This document shows positions 25,327 through 33,330 of a stretch of 64,000 nt of DNA, piece after piece. Below the pieces are notes generated by a model, which searched no databases, was not told the origin of the DNA, and saw only the letters and a list, made by a program, of their open reading frames with translations. Source of the DNA: a bacterium. GTDB taxonomy: Bacteria; Krumholzibacteriota; Krumholzibacteriia; LZORAL124-64-63. The stretch covers positions 1-64,000 of the forward strand of contig JAAEQC010000031.1 in assembly GCA_024231905.1 (NCBI GenBank), given 5' to 3'. Within the stretch, counting starts at the first letter, position 1. The number at the start of each line of letters is the position of its first letter. A program made the position numbers and the translations under genes.

Positions 25327-26658
25327 TCAGTCCGCAACCGCGCGCGCCAGGTCCTCGAAGAAGCCTGGATAAGATACTGCGACGCATTCCCCATCGTCCA
25401 GAGCCGTTTCGCCCGTGACGACGAGCGCGGCCACGGCCATGGCCATGGCGAGGCGGTGATCGCCGCCGGTCAGGTGGACGACCGGTGCCTCCGGTGTTCC
25501 ACCGCACAGCGGCCGGCCACCGGTGACGACCAGTCCGTCGGGGCGCTCTTCCACCTGCGCGCCGAGCAGGCCGAGGTTGTGCGCCACCAGGGAGAGGCGG
25601 TCGCTTTCCTTGTGGCGCAATTCCTCGGCGCCGATGATTACGCTGCGACCGGGGCAGGCGGCGGCCAGCACCGCCAGCACCGGGATCTCGTCCACCAGGC
25701 CCGGTACCTCGTCGCCGGCGATGGCGAAGGCCCGCAACTCGCCGCCGCTCACTGCAACGTCACCCACGGGCTCGGACCCGGATACGCCACTCTCGTCCCG
25801 CACGACTTCCACCTGTGCGCCGGCCCGGGCGAGCACGTCCAGAAAGCCGATCCGGCCGGCGCCCAGACCCACGCCCGCCACGGTAAAGCGCGAGCCCGGG
25901 ACGAGGGCCGCGGCGGTGAGCAGGAATGCCGCGCTGGAGGGATCGCCGGGGACGGACGCGTCAAATCCCGTCACGGGAACACCGCCGGCCACGCGCAGGA
26001 GGTCGCCCTCGCCCGCGACGGTCTCGACGCCCATGACCCGGAGCAGACGTTCCGTGTGATCGCGGCTGTCCCCGCCCCCGCGGACCGTGGTCGTGCCGTC
26101 GGCGCGCAACCCGGCCAACAGCAGAGCCGTCTTCAGCTGGGCCGAGGCCACGGGCAGGACGTGGTCGCAGCCCCGGATCTGCGCCCCGCGCACCAGCACC
26201 GGCAAACGGTCGGGCTCGCCGCGCCAGTCCAGGCGGGCGCCCATGCGGCGCAAAGGATCCACCACCCGCGCCATGGGCCGCGATCGCAGGGAGGCGTCGC
26301 CGTCGAGGACGACGCCGGGACCATCGGCCGGCAACCAACCCGCCAGCAGGCCCAACAGGAGCCGCGCCGTGGTGCCGCTGTTGGCGCAGTCGATGACCAG
26401 GGGCTCGATGCCCTGCGGACCGGCGGCGCCGGTGGCATCGACCCGCAGTTCGCCGGCCGCCAGTGACGTGCGTGCACCCAGGGCCGTCACCGCGGCCAGG
26501 CTCGCCCGGGTGTCGGCGCTGTCCAGCCAGCCGGTGGCGCGGCAGGGACCAGCCGCCAGCAGGGGCATGAGCGCCGTGCGGTGGGAGATGGACTTGTCCC
26601 CGGGGACGCGGCAGCGGCCCCGGAGCGGTCCGGCGGCGGAGGCGAGCGGTCGGGACAA
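25327..26658 (-). CDS. aroA: 3-phosphoshikimate 1-carboxyvinyltransferase (EPSP synthase)
   Basis: Sixth step of the shikimate pathway: transfer of enolpyruvate from PEP to shikimate-3-phosphate. The 443-residue protein has P-G-D-K-S-I-S-H-R near the N-terminus, C-A-N-S-G-T-T-A-R-L and the C-terminal E-E-L-R-H-K-E-S-D-R and G-D-H-R-L-A-M-A motifs. The start is TTG at 26658, seven bases after a GGAAGG site; longer in-frame starts lack a site. The gene diverges from a MATE exporter. The stretch 25152-25326 between aroA and tyrS holds no gene. Confidence 0.96.
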   Translation of the reverse strand: MSRPLASAAGPLRGRCRVPGDKSISHRTALMPLLAAGPCRATGWLDSADTRASLAAVTALGARTSLAAGELRVDATGAAGPQGIEPLVIDCANSGTTARLLLGLLAGWLPADGPGVVLDGDASLRSRPMARVVDPLRRMGARLDWRGEPDRLPVLVRGAQIRGCDHVLPVASAQLKTALLLAGLRADGTTTVRGGGDSRDHTERLLRVMGVETVAGEGDLLRVAGGVPVTGFDASVPGDPSSAAFLLTAAALVPGSRFTVAGVGLGAGRIGFLDVLARAGAQVEVVRDESGVSGSEPVGDVAVSGGELRAFAIAGDEVPGLVDEIPVLAVLAAACPGRSVIIGAEELRHKESDRLSLVAHNLGLLGAQVEERPDGLVVTGGRPLCGGTPEAPVVHLTGGDHRLAMAMAVAALVVTGETALDDGECVAVSYPGFFEDLARAVAD

Positions 26659-26775
26659 AGTGAATCCTTCCTGGACACCGGGCCGTCCTGAGCTTTTCGT
26701 GACTCGACTCGAACTGTAGTCTGTCTCGAACCTAATCGACAACGCGCCGATGCGCACCACGGGAAAGCCGCCGTC

Positions 26776-28209
26776 ATGAGCAGGCCCTCCACCACGCCGT
26801 CACCTGTGCCGTCCTCCGGACCGGCCGGCGGCCGCCGGTCCGCCTGGCGCGTGCATCAGGGCCGGGAGATCCTCGCCCTGGCGGCGCCCACGGTCCTGAC
26901 CATGCTCTCCCAGACCCTCATGTGGACCGTGGACACGGCGCTCCTGGGCCGGGTCAGCAGCCTCGCCCTGGCCGCAGCCGGACTGGGCGGCATGCTCACC
27001 TGGGCCAGCTACTCCCTGTTCAACAACCTGTCGCGCATCACGGGCACCTTCGTCTCCCAGGCCTGGGGCAAGGGCGACGAGGACCACGTGGGCCACTACA
27101 CCTGGCAGGGCGTGTGGATCGCCCTGGTCTCGGGCACCGTCCTCATGGTCTTCGGCTGGTTCAGCTACCTGGTCCTGCCCTGGACCCACAATCCGCAAGA
27201 CGTCCAGGACCTGACCTACGTCTACATCAAGTACCGCAGCCTGAGCGCGGTCTTCACCCAGCTGACCATGGTGCTCATGGGCTTCTTCCAGGGCCGGCGC
27301 GACGTGAAGGTGCCCATGTACGCGGGCATCATCGGCAACGTCCTGAACCTGGTGCTGGACGTGTGGCTCATCTTCGGCTGGTCCGGTTTCGCCCTCTTCG
27401 GACGCACCTGGCTGGCGGTGCCGGCCATGGGAGTCCAGGGGGCGGCCATCGGCACCAGCGTGGGGACTTTCGTCAACGCCGTCTTCCTGGCCGCCTGGGC
27501 CCTGGCCCCACGCCTGCGCGCCAAGTACGCCCTGCACCTGGTGCGCCGACCCGATCCGCGGGCCATCGCCAACATGGTCAGGGTGGGTCTGCCCGCCGCC
27601 TGGGAGGGCTTCCTGGACATGAGCGGCTTCCTCATGTTCACCATCTTCGTGGGGACGGCCGGCGCGGTGCAGTTGGCGGCCTCGCAGATCACCATCCAGG
27701 TGCTCAGCTTTTCATTCATGCCGCTCTGGGGACTGACCACCGCCGCAGCCGTGCTCACCGGCAACTGGATCGGCGCCGGCGACCCGGACCAGGCCGCCCA
27801 CTACGGTCGGCAGACCTACAAGCTCGGCACCTACTACTCGCTGGCCCTGGCCGCGGTGCTCGTGCTGGCCCGGCACCACGTCTTCAAGGTCTTCACCAAC
27901 GATCCGGAAGTGCTGGTCCTGGGCTCGGCCCTGGTGGTGGCCGCGGCAATCTTCCAGTACTTCGACGGGATCCGCATGCTCAGCAGCGGCATCCTCCAGG
28001 GTGCCGGCGACACGCGCTACACCATGCTCGTCACCCTGATCGTCATGTGGGGCGGTTTCATCCCCCTGACCTGGTGGCTCATCGTCCAGCGCGACGGCGA
28101 CGTGGTGGTGGCCTGGATGGGCGCGTCGGCGTGCTACCTTCTGCAGGGGATTTTCATGTGGCGGCGGTTCCGGTCCGGCGCCTGGCGGAAGATCGAGATC
28201 TTCGAATAG
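26776..28209 (+). CDS. MATE-family efflux transporter
   Basis: A 477-residue polytopic membrane protein with about 12 hydrophobic segments arranged as two homologous halves. The first helix begins I-L-A-L-A-A-P-T-V-L-T-M and loop segments such as F-F-Q-G-R-R-D and I-L-Q-G-A-G-D-T-R mark the MATE/NorM-DinF superfamily. It exports drugs or metabolites in exchange for Na+ or H+. The downstream haem-binding protein follows after 9 bases and may be co-transcribed. The natural substrate is unknown. Confidence 0.93.
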   Translation: MSRPSTTPSPVPSSGPAGGRRSAWRVHQGREILALAAPTVLTMLSQTLMWTVDTALLGRVSSLALAAAGLGGMLTWASYSLFNNLSRITGTFVSQAWGKGDEDHVGHYTWQGVWIALVSGTVLMVFGWFSYLVLPWTHNPQDVQDLTYVYIKYRSLSAVFTQLTMVLMGFFQGRRDVKVPMYAGIIGNVLNLVLDVWLIFGWSGFALFGRTWLAVPAMGVQGAAIGTSVGTFVNAVFLAAWALAPRLRAKYALHLVRRPDPRAIANMVRVGLPAAWEGFLDMSGFLMFTIFVGTAGAVQLAASQITIQVLSFSFMPLWGLTTAAAVLTGNWIGAGDPDQAAHYGRQTYKLGTYYSLALAAVLVLARHHVFKVFTNDPEVLVLGSALVVAAAIFQYFDGIRMLSSGILQGAGDTRYTMLVTLIVMWGGFIPLTWWLIVQRDGDVVVAWMGASACYLLQGIFMWRRFRSGAWRKIEIFE

Positions 28210-28218
28210 GGAGTTCGC

Positions 28219-28629
28219 ATGAAACGCAAGGTCATCATCGCCCTCGTCGTCGTGGCCCTGGGCATCCAGCTGGTGCCCGTGGACCGCACGAATCCTCCGG
28301 TCCTGAACGACCTGCACGCCCCGGCGGAGGTGAAGGAGATCCTGGTCCGCTCCTGTTACGACTGCCATTCCAACACCACGCGCTGGCCCTGGTACGCCAA
28401 GATCGCCCCCGTGTCCTGGCTGGTATCCCACGACGTGGACGACGGCCGGGAGGAACTCAACTTCTCCGACTGGCGCGCCTACGATGCCAGGCGCCAGACC
28501 CACCTGGCCACGGAGATCCTCGAATCCATCGAGAAACGCGAGATGCCCATGCCCATCTACATCTTCCTGCATGGGGAGGCCAAGCTCACAGGCAGCGAGA
28601 TTGGCACCTTGCGCGCCTGGAGACCATGA
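28219..28629 (+). CDS. Haem-binding domain protein (c-type, Haem_bd)
   Basis: A 136-residue protein with an N-terminal membrane anchor or signal (V-I-I-A-L-V-V-V-A-L-G). A single haem-attachment motif S-C-Y-D-C-H-S-N sits near residue 47, followed by W-P-W-Y-A-K-I-A-P-V-S-W. This matches the periplasmic Haem_bd family found in diderms. The C-terminal M-P-M-P-I-Y segment carries the likely distal Met. A GGGAG site precedes the ATG. It probably acts as a periplasmic redox or sensing cytochrome; no partner is adjacent. Confidence 0.85.
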   Translation: MKRKVIIALVVVALGIQLVPVDRTNPPVLNDLHAPAEVKEILVRSCYDCHSNTTRWPWYAKIAPVSWLVSHDVDDGREELNFSDWRAYDARRQTHLATEILESIEKREMPMPIYIFLHGEAKLTGSEIGTLRAWRP

Positions 28630-28643
28630 GCGGCAGGTTCGAT

Positions 28644-28673
28644 TTGACAATTGACGATCAATTCTGACATAAT
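28644..28673 (+). promoter_or_regulatory. Promoter of the first secreted paralog
   Basis: TTGACA, an 18-nt spacer and CATAAT (5 of 6). It implies a leader of about 200 nt before the ATG at 28879. The 249-base gap after 28629 holds no other gene. Confidence 0.65.
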
Positions 28674-28878
28674 GGTTTCGTCCGGCGAGGGCGGGTATCG
28701 CGCACCTCGGGAGGCGACCTTCATCTCGTCGAAGGGAGAGCCTACGGATCCATAGCTCACGATTCCATTCATATAGTTTGTTGTTGCGGTACGCCGTCGG
28801 CCCACCGGGTAGGCACGGGGTTTTCCCTGTCGATACGGTGCCGGTCGGTGCTGCTGTAGCGTATGCCAAGGGGGAACC

Positions 28879-29514
28879 ATGAAAACAACCCTCACTATCA
28901 CCATTCTTGCCACGTTGCTGTTCACAGGTGCCGCGGAAGCCCAGTTTCTGAACCGCATCGGAGTCTACTCCTCGCCCGCGCCGGTCTATCCCTCGGCCCA
29001 CCCCGGCAACGGCGAAACCAACGTCCACTTCCCGGATCCGGGATTCCTGGACCTGTACCTGGTCTGCGTCAACCCGTACAACACCACGGCCGACCGGCCC
29101 ATCCAAGCCCTCGGCGGGTACGAGCTCAACCTCGTGCTCGATCTCACCTGGTTGCTCCACAGCGTAACGATTCCCGACGGCGTGCTCGATCTGGACGCAG
29201 CCGACGAAGCGCTTTATTGCTCGGGACTGGTGCCGGTCACGGCCCAGGGCGACAACGAGATCGCCCTGCTGGCCACCATCCGGCTTCTCCATTTCGAACC
29301 TCAGCCAGGTATCGGCCTGGTCTACCTCGCGCCCTACTGGCTCACGCCGAGCATCCCGGACCACATGGCGGTGACCGACGCCTACGACGGTTTTTCGCTC
29401 CACCAGGCGGACCCGTCGTCCTGGGGTTACGACGTTCCTGTCTGCTACATCAACTACTTCTGGGACGCACCCGAGGACAAATCCTGGGGTGACGTGAAGG
29501 CTCTGTACCGCTGA
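28879..29514 (+). CDS. Secreted paralog 1, C-terminal KALYR motif
   Basis: A 211-residue protein of unknown function. A signal peptide (cleavage near A-E-A-Q) is followed by a compact domain of about 180 residues, probably beta-rich. Shared landmarks with its two neighbours are L-G-G-Y-E-L-N-L, D-A-A-D-E-A-L-Y-C-S-G, V-Y-L-A-P-Y-W, P-S-I-P-D-H-M-A-V-T-D and the final S-W-G-D-V-K-A-L-Y-R. The paired cysteines of the D-x-x-x-x-x-x-Y-C-x-G segment are conserved in position. The C-terminal W-G-D-V-K-A-L-Y-R is a lineage-style tail, possibly a sorting signal. It has its own promoter and terminator. Confidence 0.85.
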   Translation: MKTTLTITILATLLFTGAAEAQFLNRIGVYSSPAPVYPSAHPGNGETNVHFPDPGFLDLYLVCVNPYNTTADRPIQALGGYELNLVLDLTWLLHSVTIPDGVLDLDAADEALYCSGLVPVTAQGDNEIALLATIRLLHFEPQPGIGLVYLAPYWLTPSIPDHMAVTDAYDGFSLHQADPSSWGYDVPVCYINYFWDAPEDKSWGDVKALYR

Positions 29515-29538
29515 TCGCGAAACCGCCAAGCACAAGGG

Positions 29539-29568
29539 GGGCCTGGAGATCCCAGGCCCTCTGCTTTT
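29539..29568 (+). terminator. Rho-independent terminator of secreted paralog 1
   Basis: GGGCCTGG and CCAGGCCC form an 8-bp stem with a 5-nt loop, followed by TCTGCTTTT. It lies 25 bases after the stop. Confidence 0.85.
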
Positions 29569-29618
29569 ATGTCATAATTCGTAACTTATTGATTTAAAAC
29601 CCATTACAAAGATAACAA

Positions 29619-29647
29619 TTGAAAGATTCCCGTATTTATGATATAAT
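29619..29647 (+). promoter_or_regulatory. Promoter of secreted paralog 2
   Basis: TTGAAA (5 of 6), a 17-nt spacer and a perfect TATAAT sit in an island of AT-rich DNA (29565-29660) that contrasts with the rest of the window. The leader holds a 10-bp hairpin CTGCGGTGGG/CCCACCGCAG at about 29657-29690. Confidence 0.85.
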
Positions 29648-29712
29648 TTATTCAGTATCTGCGGTGGGGAACCGCGGACCCACCGCAGGGGGATTGTACC
29701 CGTCCGGGCACA

Positions 29713-30375
29713 ATGAGGAGGGAGATTATGCGGACCTTGATCCTGGTCGTCGCGATCCTATCCCTATGCTTCGCCGGCCTCGCCACGGCGGATATCCACA
29801 ATCGCATCGGGGTCTTCTCGACACCCGAGCCTCCCGACCTGGGCTGCCTGTTCGTACCGGCACCCCAGTCCTGCCACACGCGACTCATCGCTCCGACACC
29901 GGGCCTGTACGAAGTCTACGTACTGGCCATCAACCCCCACAACGACCGCACCGGGGAACCCATCAACATGCTCGGGGGCTTCGAGTTCGACCTCGAGGTT
30001 CCGGCGGGTTGGTTCATCCAGGCCGCCGACCTGCCGGCCTGCACCATCGACTTCGACAGCAACAACAACTCGTTCTATTGCGGCGGGCAGGTGCCCGTCG
30101 ACCGCTCGGACCCGGTGGTGACGGTCCTGCTGGCCACTATCACCCTGGGGTCCTTCGTGGACCCGCCCCCCGCCGGGTACATGCACATGGCGCCCTACTT
30201 CAGAGCGCCGAGCCTGCCGGACCTGATGGCCGTCGCCGATGCCGAGGACGGTTTCTCGCTCTCGGCGGCCATCCCCTCGCGGATCGACTTCGAGGAGCCG
30301 GTGCTGGCCATCAACATCACGGTCATTCCCGCGGAAGACCGTGCCTGGGGCGACGTGAAGGCCCTCTATCGGTAG
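29713..30375 (+). CDS. Secreted paralog 2, C-terminal KALYR motif
   Basis: A 220-residue paralog of the genes on either side. The signal peptide ends near T-A-D-I. It shares N-R-I-G-V-F-S-T-P with paralog 1, L-G-G-F-E-F-D-L, D-S-N-N-N-S-F-Y-C-G-G, M-A-P-Y-F, P-S-L-P-D-L-M-A-V and the end A-W-G-D-V-K-A-L-Y-R. An extra pair of cysteines (G-C-L-F and S-C-H-T) is present in the N-terminal third. It starts at ATG 29713 behind GAGGAGGGA. Function unknown; export to the periplasm or cell surface is likely. Confidence 0.85.
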   Translation: MRREIMRTLILVVAILSLCFAGLATADIHNRIGVFSTPEPPDLGCLFVPAPQSCHTRLIAPTPGLYEVYVLAINPHNDRTGEPINMLGGFEFDLEVPAGWFIQAADLPACTIDFDSNNNSFYCGGQVPVDRSDPVVTVLLATITLGSFVDPPPAGYMHMAPYFRAPSLPDLMAVADAEDGFSLSAAIPSRIDFEEPVLAINITVIPAEDRAWGDVKALYR

Positions 30376-30678
30376 GGGCCATCCTGCCCACCACGCGGAC
30401 GGAGGCGCCGTCGCCCGGAGCGGCGCCTTCGTCGTTCACCCCATCTCGCTGTCCCCCAAGGAGTTGACATCATATCGGATTACATGCGGCAATGTCCGCA
30501 TTCGGTCGCCCCGTGGGGTGCGGCCGACAGTCGCTCCTCTCACCCCGACGGAGGGAGAGCTATCGCAACCTTGATCACGAAATCCCGTTGCATCGCCACC
30601 GGAACATGGCTACGCCACACCCGATCATCCGGGCAGCGGAGAGGTTCCGGAATAACCATCCAGAATATGGGAGAAATT
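30376..30678 (+). other. 303-base gap before paralog 3
   Basis: It holds the terminator at 30403-30437, a TTGACA at 30464-30469 without a good -10 at the usual spacing, a small hairpin ATGCGG/CCGCAT just after it, and about 180 bases of apparent leader. An open frame through the leader is in phase with paralog 3 but looks non-coding. No separate gene is seen. Confidence 0.6.
30403..30437 (+). terminator. Terminator of secreted paralog 2
   Basis: AGGCGCCG and CGGCGCCT form an 8-bp stem with a 10-nt loop, followed by TCGTCGTT. The tail is only moderately T-rich. Confidence 0.65.
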
Positions 30679-31308
30679 ATGCGATATCGTCACTTCCTCA
30701 TCGCTTTGACTCTGCTCGCCGCCACTACCGCTCCCGCAGGGGCGATCACCTGGCCAGGCGAGATAGTCCTGGGCCCCGACTTGAGTTCGAACACCCTCGA
30801 AGCTTGGACTCCGGGGCTCTACGAGATCCAACTCTTCGTCTGGAATCCCACCAATGAGCATACGGGTGACCCGATCCAGAATGTCGGCGGCTTCGAACTG
30901 AACCTGTCGTTGACCGAAGAATGGTTCTTCCAGAGCATTGAGTTGCCGCCCGGTGTCATCGACTTCGACGCCGCAACCGATGCGTTCTACTGCGCCGGCC
31001 AGATTCCTGTCCAGACCGTGACGGGCTCATCTCCCGGCTGGGGTTACGAGAGGTACGCACACCTGGCCACCATCACGGTCGGCACGTTCGTCGAGTCTCC
31101 GGGCTACGGCGGCATCTATGTAGCCCCTTACTGGCGGATCCCGAGCATCCCCGGCCACATGGCCATCACCGACGCCGACGACGAGTACTCGCTGAGCCCG
31201 GTATATCCGGCCACCGGTAGCTACGAATGGCCCGTGATGGGCATCAACGCGTGGGTCGTGCCGGAGAGGGACACGTCCTGGAGCGAATTGAAGGCGCTCT
31301 ACCGGTAA
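30679..31308 (+). CDS. Secreted paralog 3, C-terminal KALYR motif
   Basis: A 209-residue third member of the tandem family. The signal peptide ends at A-G-A-I. It has V-G-G-F-E-L-N-L, D-A-A-T-D-A-F-Y-C-A-G, V-A-P-Y-W, P-S-I-P-G-H-M-A-I-T-D and the tail S-W-S-E-L-K-A-L-Y-R. The ATG at 30679 is chosen because it opens the signal peptide and has GGGAG before it; a longer frame from 30484 would bury the signal. It lacks the N-R-I-G-V block of the other two. Function unknown. Confidence 0.84.
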   Translation: MRYRHFLIALTLLAATTAPAGAITWPGEIVLGPDLSSNTLEAWTPGLYEIQLFVWNPTNEHTGDPIQNVGGFELNLSLTEEWFFQSIELPPGVIDFDAATDAFYCAGQIPVQTVTGSSPGWGYERYAHLATITVGTFVESPGYGGIYVAPYWRIPSIPGHMAITDADDEYSLSPVYPATGSYEWPVMGINAWVVPERDTSWSELKALYR

Positions 31309-31328
31309 GGCCCCAGTCCCGCGCGACA

Positions 31329-31362
31329 GAAGGCGCCGTCCACGGACGGCGCCTTCGTCTCG
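31329..31362. terminator. Bidirectional terminator after paralog 3
   Basis: GAAGGCGCCGTCC and GGACGGCGCCTTC form a near-perfect 13-bp inverted repeat followed by GTCTCGGTCTT. It lies between convergent genes (paralog 3 and the TonB receptor). Confidence 0.8.
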
Positions 31363-31378
31363 GTCTTCGCGATCCTCG

Positions 31379-33313
31379 TCAGAAACGCTTGCCCGCGCTC
31401 GCGGTCATCAGCGTCCCGGCCAGCGGCACCCCCGGCACCTCCATGACCCGGCGGTCCAGGAGATTCGTGCCCGCGGTCGAGATGAACCAACCGGCCCGGT
31501 GGCGCCAATCCAGGTGGGCATCCAGGACGAAGGCGTGGCGGAAGTCGTCGGGACCGCCGGTGCGGGCCAGGTAGCGGCCGGTGGCTGTCAGGGCCAGGTT
31601 CGCCGGGAGAACCAGGGTGCCCGTGCCCACGAGGCTGTGGCGCGGCACGAGCAGGGCGTACTTGGCCGCGTAGTCGTCCGGAAGACTGGTCGTCTTCTCC
31701 AGCCAGGTCCAGCCCGTGCCCAGGCTGTGGCCCCGGGGATGGCGCCAGGCCAGTCGCGTCTCCACACCCCGGACGGTGCCGTCGGTGACATTGGTGGCCC
31801 GCCACACGGATTCCCCCGGCGCCATGGTCCAGTCGATGACGTTCTCCTCGTAGCGCTCGAAGTAGACGGCCCGGCCGTGCCAGTCGGTGGTGTTCAGTTC
31901 GACGCCCGTGTCCCAGGTCCAGCCTTCCTCCGGGCTGAGGTTGGGATCACCCTCGTTGGCCGGATCCCGGTAATGGAGGTCGGTGAAGGTCGGTACGCGG
32001 TAAACGGTGCCCGTGCTGGCCCGCAGGGTCCAGACCTGGGCCACGTCGTAGGAGATCGCGCCGGTGCCCGACAGACGAGCCTTGTGAACCGAGCGCTCGT
32101 CCAGGCGGGCGCCCAGCTGCCAGCGCAGGGGCGCGCCGTGACGATCGAGTTCCGCCGACACGGACAGCCGACGGCGCAGGTGCTCGCCCAGGGCGGCGGC
32201 GGGGCTGCCGCCGCGGACGCCGGTGCTGCGGATGTCCTCGTACACGCCCTCGACGCCCATGGCCACCGAGTGGGTCTCGCCCAGGGTGGCGATGCCGCGC
32301 AGCTCGCCGGAGAAGCGGCGGGTCACGTGGTCGTTGGTGTAGCGGTCCGGGTCGTCGCGGAAGAGCACGAACTGGTCCTGGTGCCGGCGAAAGGCGACGC
32401 GGGGTTCGAGGTTGAAGCCCTCTCGCACCCGGCGATTCCAGCGGGCGGCGGTGAAGAAGGTGCGGGTGTGCTCCCAGGACGGCGTCGGGGCGTAGAAGTC
32501 CGGAGCCCCGAACTGCCGGTCGGCGTAACCGGCGAAGATGTCCATCTCGTCGTCGGTTTTCTCGTGATGCAGGCGGACCGTGCCGCTCCACAGGTCCGCG
32601 TCGTTGGCGCCGGCGAGAACCGTCCCGTCGTCCAGTTCCAGGTCATGTCCGTCGGTGTGGAAGCCCTCCAGGCTGAGACGCGCGCTGGTGGCCCCCAGAT
32701 CCGGGTCCACCAGGTCCAGGCTTCCCCAGCCGCCGTAGGTACCGTTGGCGCCACCGGTGGCGCCCATCTCACCGCCCGTACTCCGTCCCGGTCGCTTCGA
32801 GACCACGTTCACCACGCCGCCGAAGGCGCCGGAGCCGTACAGGGCCGAGCCGTGGCCCGGCAGCACTTCCAGGCGCTCCATGTCATGGCGCCCCAGGGGC
32901 AGGTTCATGAGGTGGTGGCCGGTCTGGGGGTCGGCCAGGTCATAGCCGTCCAGCAGCAGTTGGACCTGTTCGTAGGTGGAGCCGCGGATCGACAGGTCCG
33001 ACTGGACGCCGAACTGCTGCCGCTGGCCCGTGACCACCGAGGGGATCGTCTGCAGGAGCTCGGCGGCACTGCGTCCGGGTTGGCGCTCCAGCTCGTCGGC
33101 CGTGAGCATCTCCACGCCGCGCACCACCCCGGGCAGAGCCGCCGGCACGCGCGACCCCACCACCTCGATGGTGGGGATCAGGAAGAGGGTGTCGCCCTCG
33201 AAGACGAAGAAGGGCAGGGCGGCGGCCGTGTCCGCAGACGCGTCCTGGGCCGTGGAGGCGGCCGGGACGCCCGCGAGGAGCATCCCGGCCAGGAGGAGGC
33301 TGGTTCGTATCAT
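31379..33313 (-). CDS. TonB-dependent outer-membrane receptor
   Basis: A 644-residue receptor that imports a ligand across the outer membrane using TonB energy. A signal peptide (to S-T-A-Q) is followed by a TonB-box-like I-P-T-I-E-V-V-G-S. The plug domain (about 50-165) contains D-L-S-I-R-G-S and G-S-G-A-F-G-G-V-V-N-V. A 22-strand barrel follows, ending in the typical terminal Phe (A-G-K-R-F). It is BtuB/FepA-like in general shape, but the ligand cannot be told from sequence. It follows an OPA-type transporter gene by 17 bases and is likely co-transcribed with it. Confidence 0.93.
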   Translation of the reverse strand: MIRTSLLLAGMLLAGVPAASTAQDASADTAAALPFFVFEGDTLFLIPTIEVVGSRVPAALPGVVRGVEMLTADELERQPGRSAAELLQTIPSVVTGQRQQFGVQSDLSIRGSTYEQVQLLLDGYDLADPQTGHHLMNLPLGRHDMERLEVLPGHGSALYGSGAFGGVVNVVSKRPGRSTGGEMGATGGANGTYGGWGSLDLVDPDLGATSARLSLEGFHTDGHDLELDDGTVLAGANDADLWSGTVRLHHEKTDDEMDIFAGYADRQFGAPDFYAPTPSWEHTRTFFTAARWNRRVREGFNLEPRVAFRRHQDQFVLFRDDPDRYTNDHVTRRFSGELRGIATLGETHSVAMGVEGVYEDIRSTGVRGGSPAAALGEHLRRRLSVSAELDRHGAPLRWQLGARLDERSVHKARLSGTGAISYDVAQVWTLRASTGTVYRVPTFTDLHYRDPANEGDPNLSPEEGWTWDTGVELNTTDWHGRAVYFERYEENVIDWTMAPGESVWRATNVTDGTVRGVETRLAWRHPRGHSLGTGWTWLEKTTSLPDDYAAKYALLVPRHSLVGTGTLVLPANLALTATGRYLARTGGPDDFRHAFVLDAHLDWRHRAGWFISTAGTNLLDRRVMEVPGVPLAGTLMTASAGKRF

Positions 33314-33330
33314 GGTATTCCCGTCGCGGA

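Noticed and set aside
28674-28878. A known riboswitch class in the long leader of the first paralog
   Set aside because: I could not match the conserved cores of the c-di-GMP, TPP or cobalamin classes by eye.
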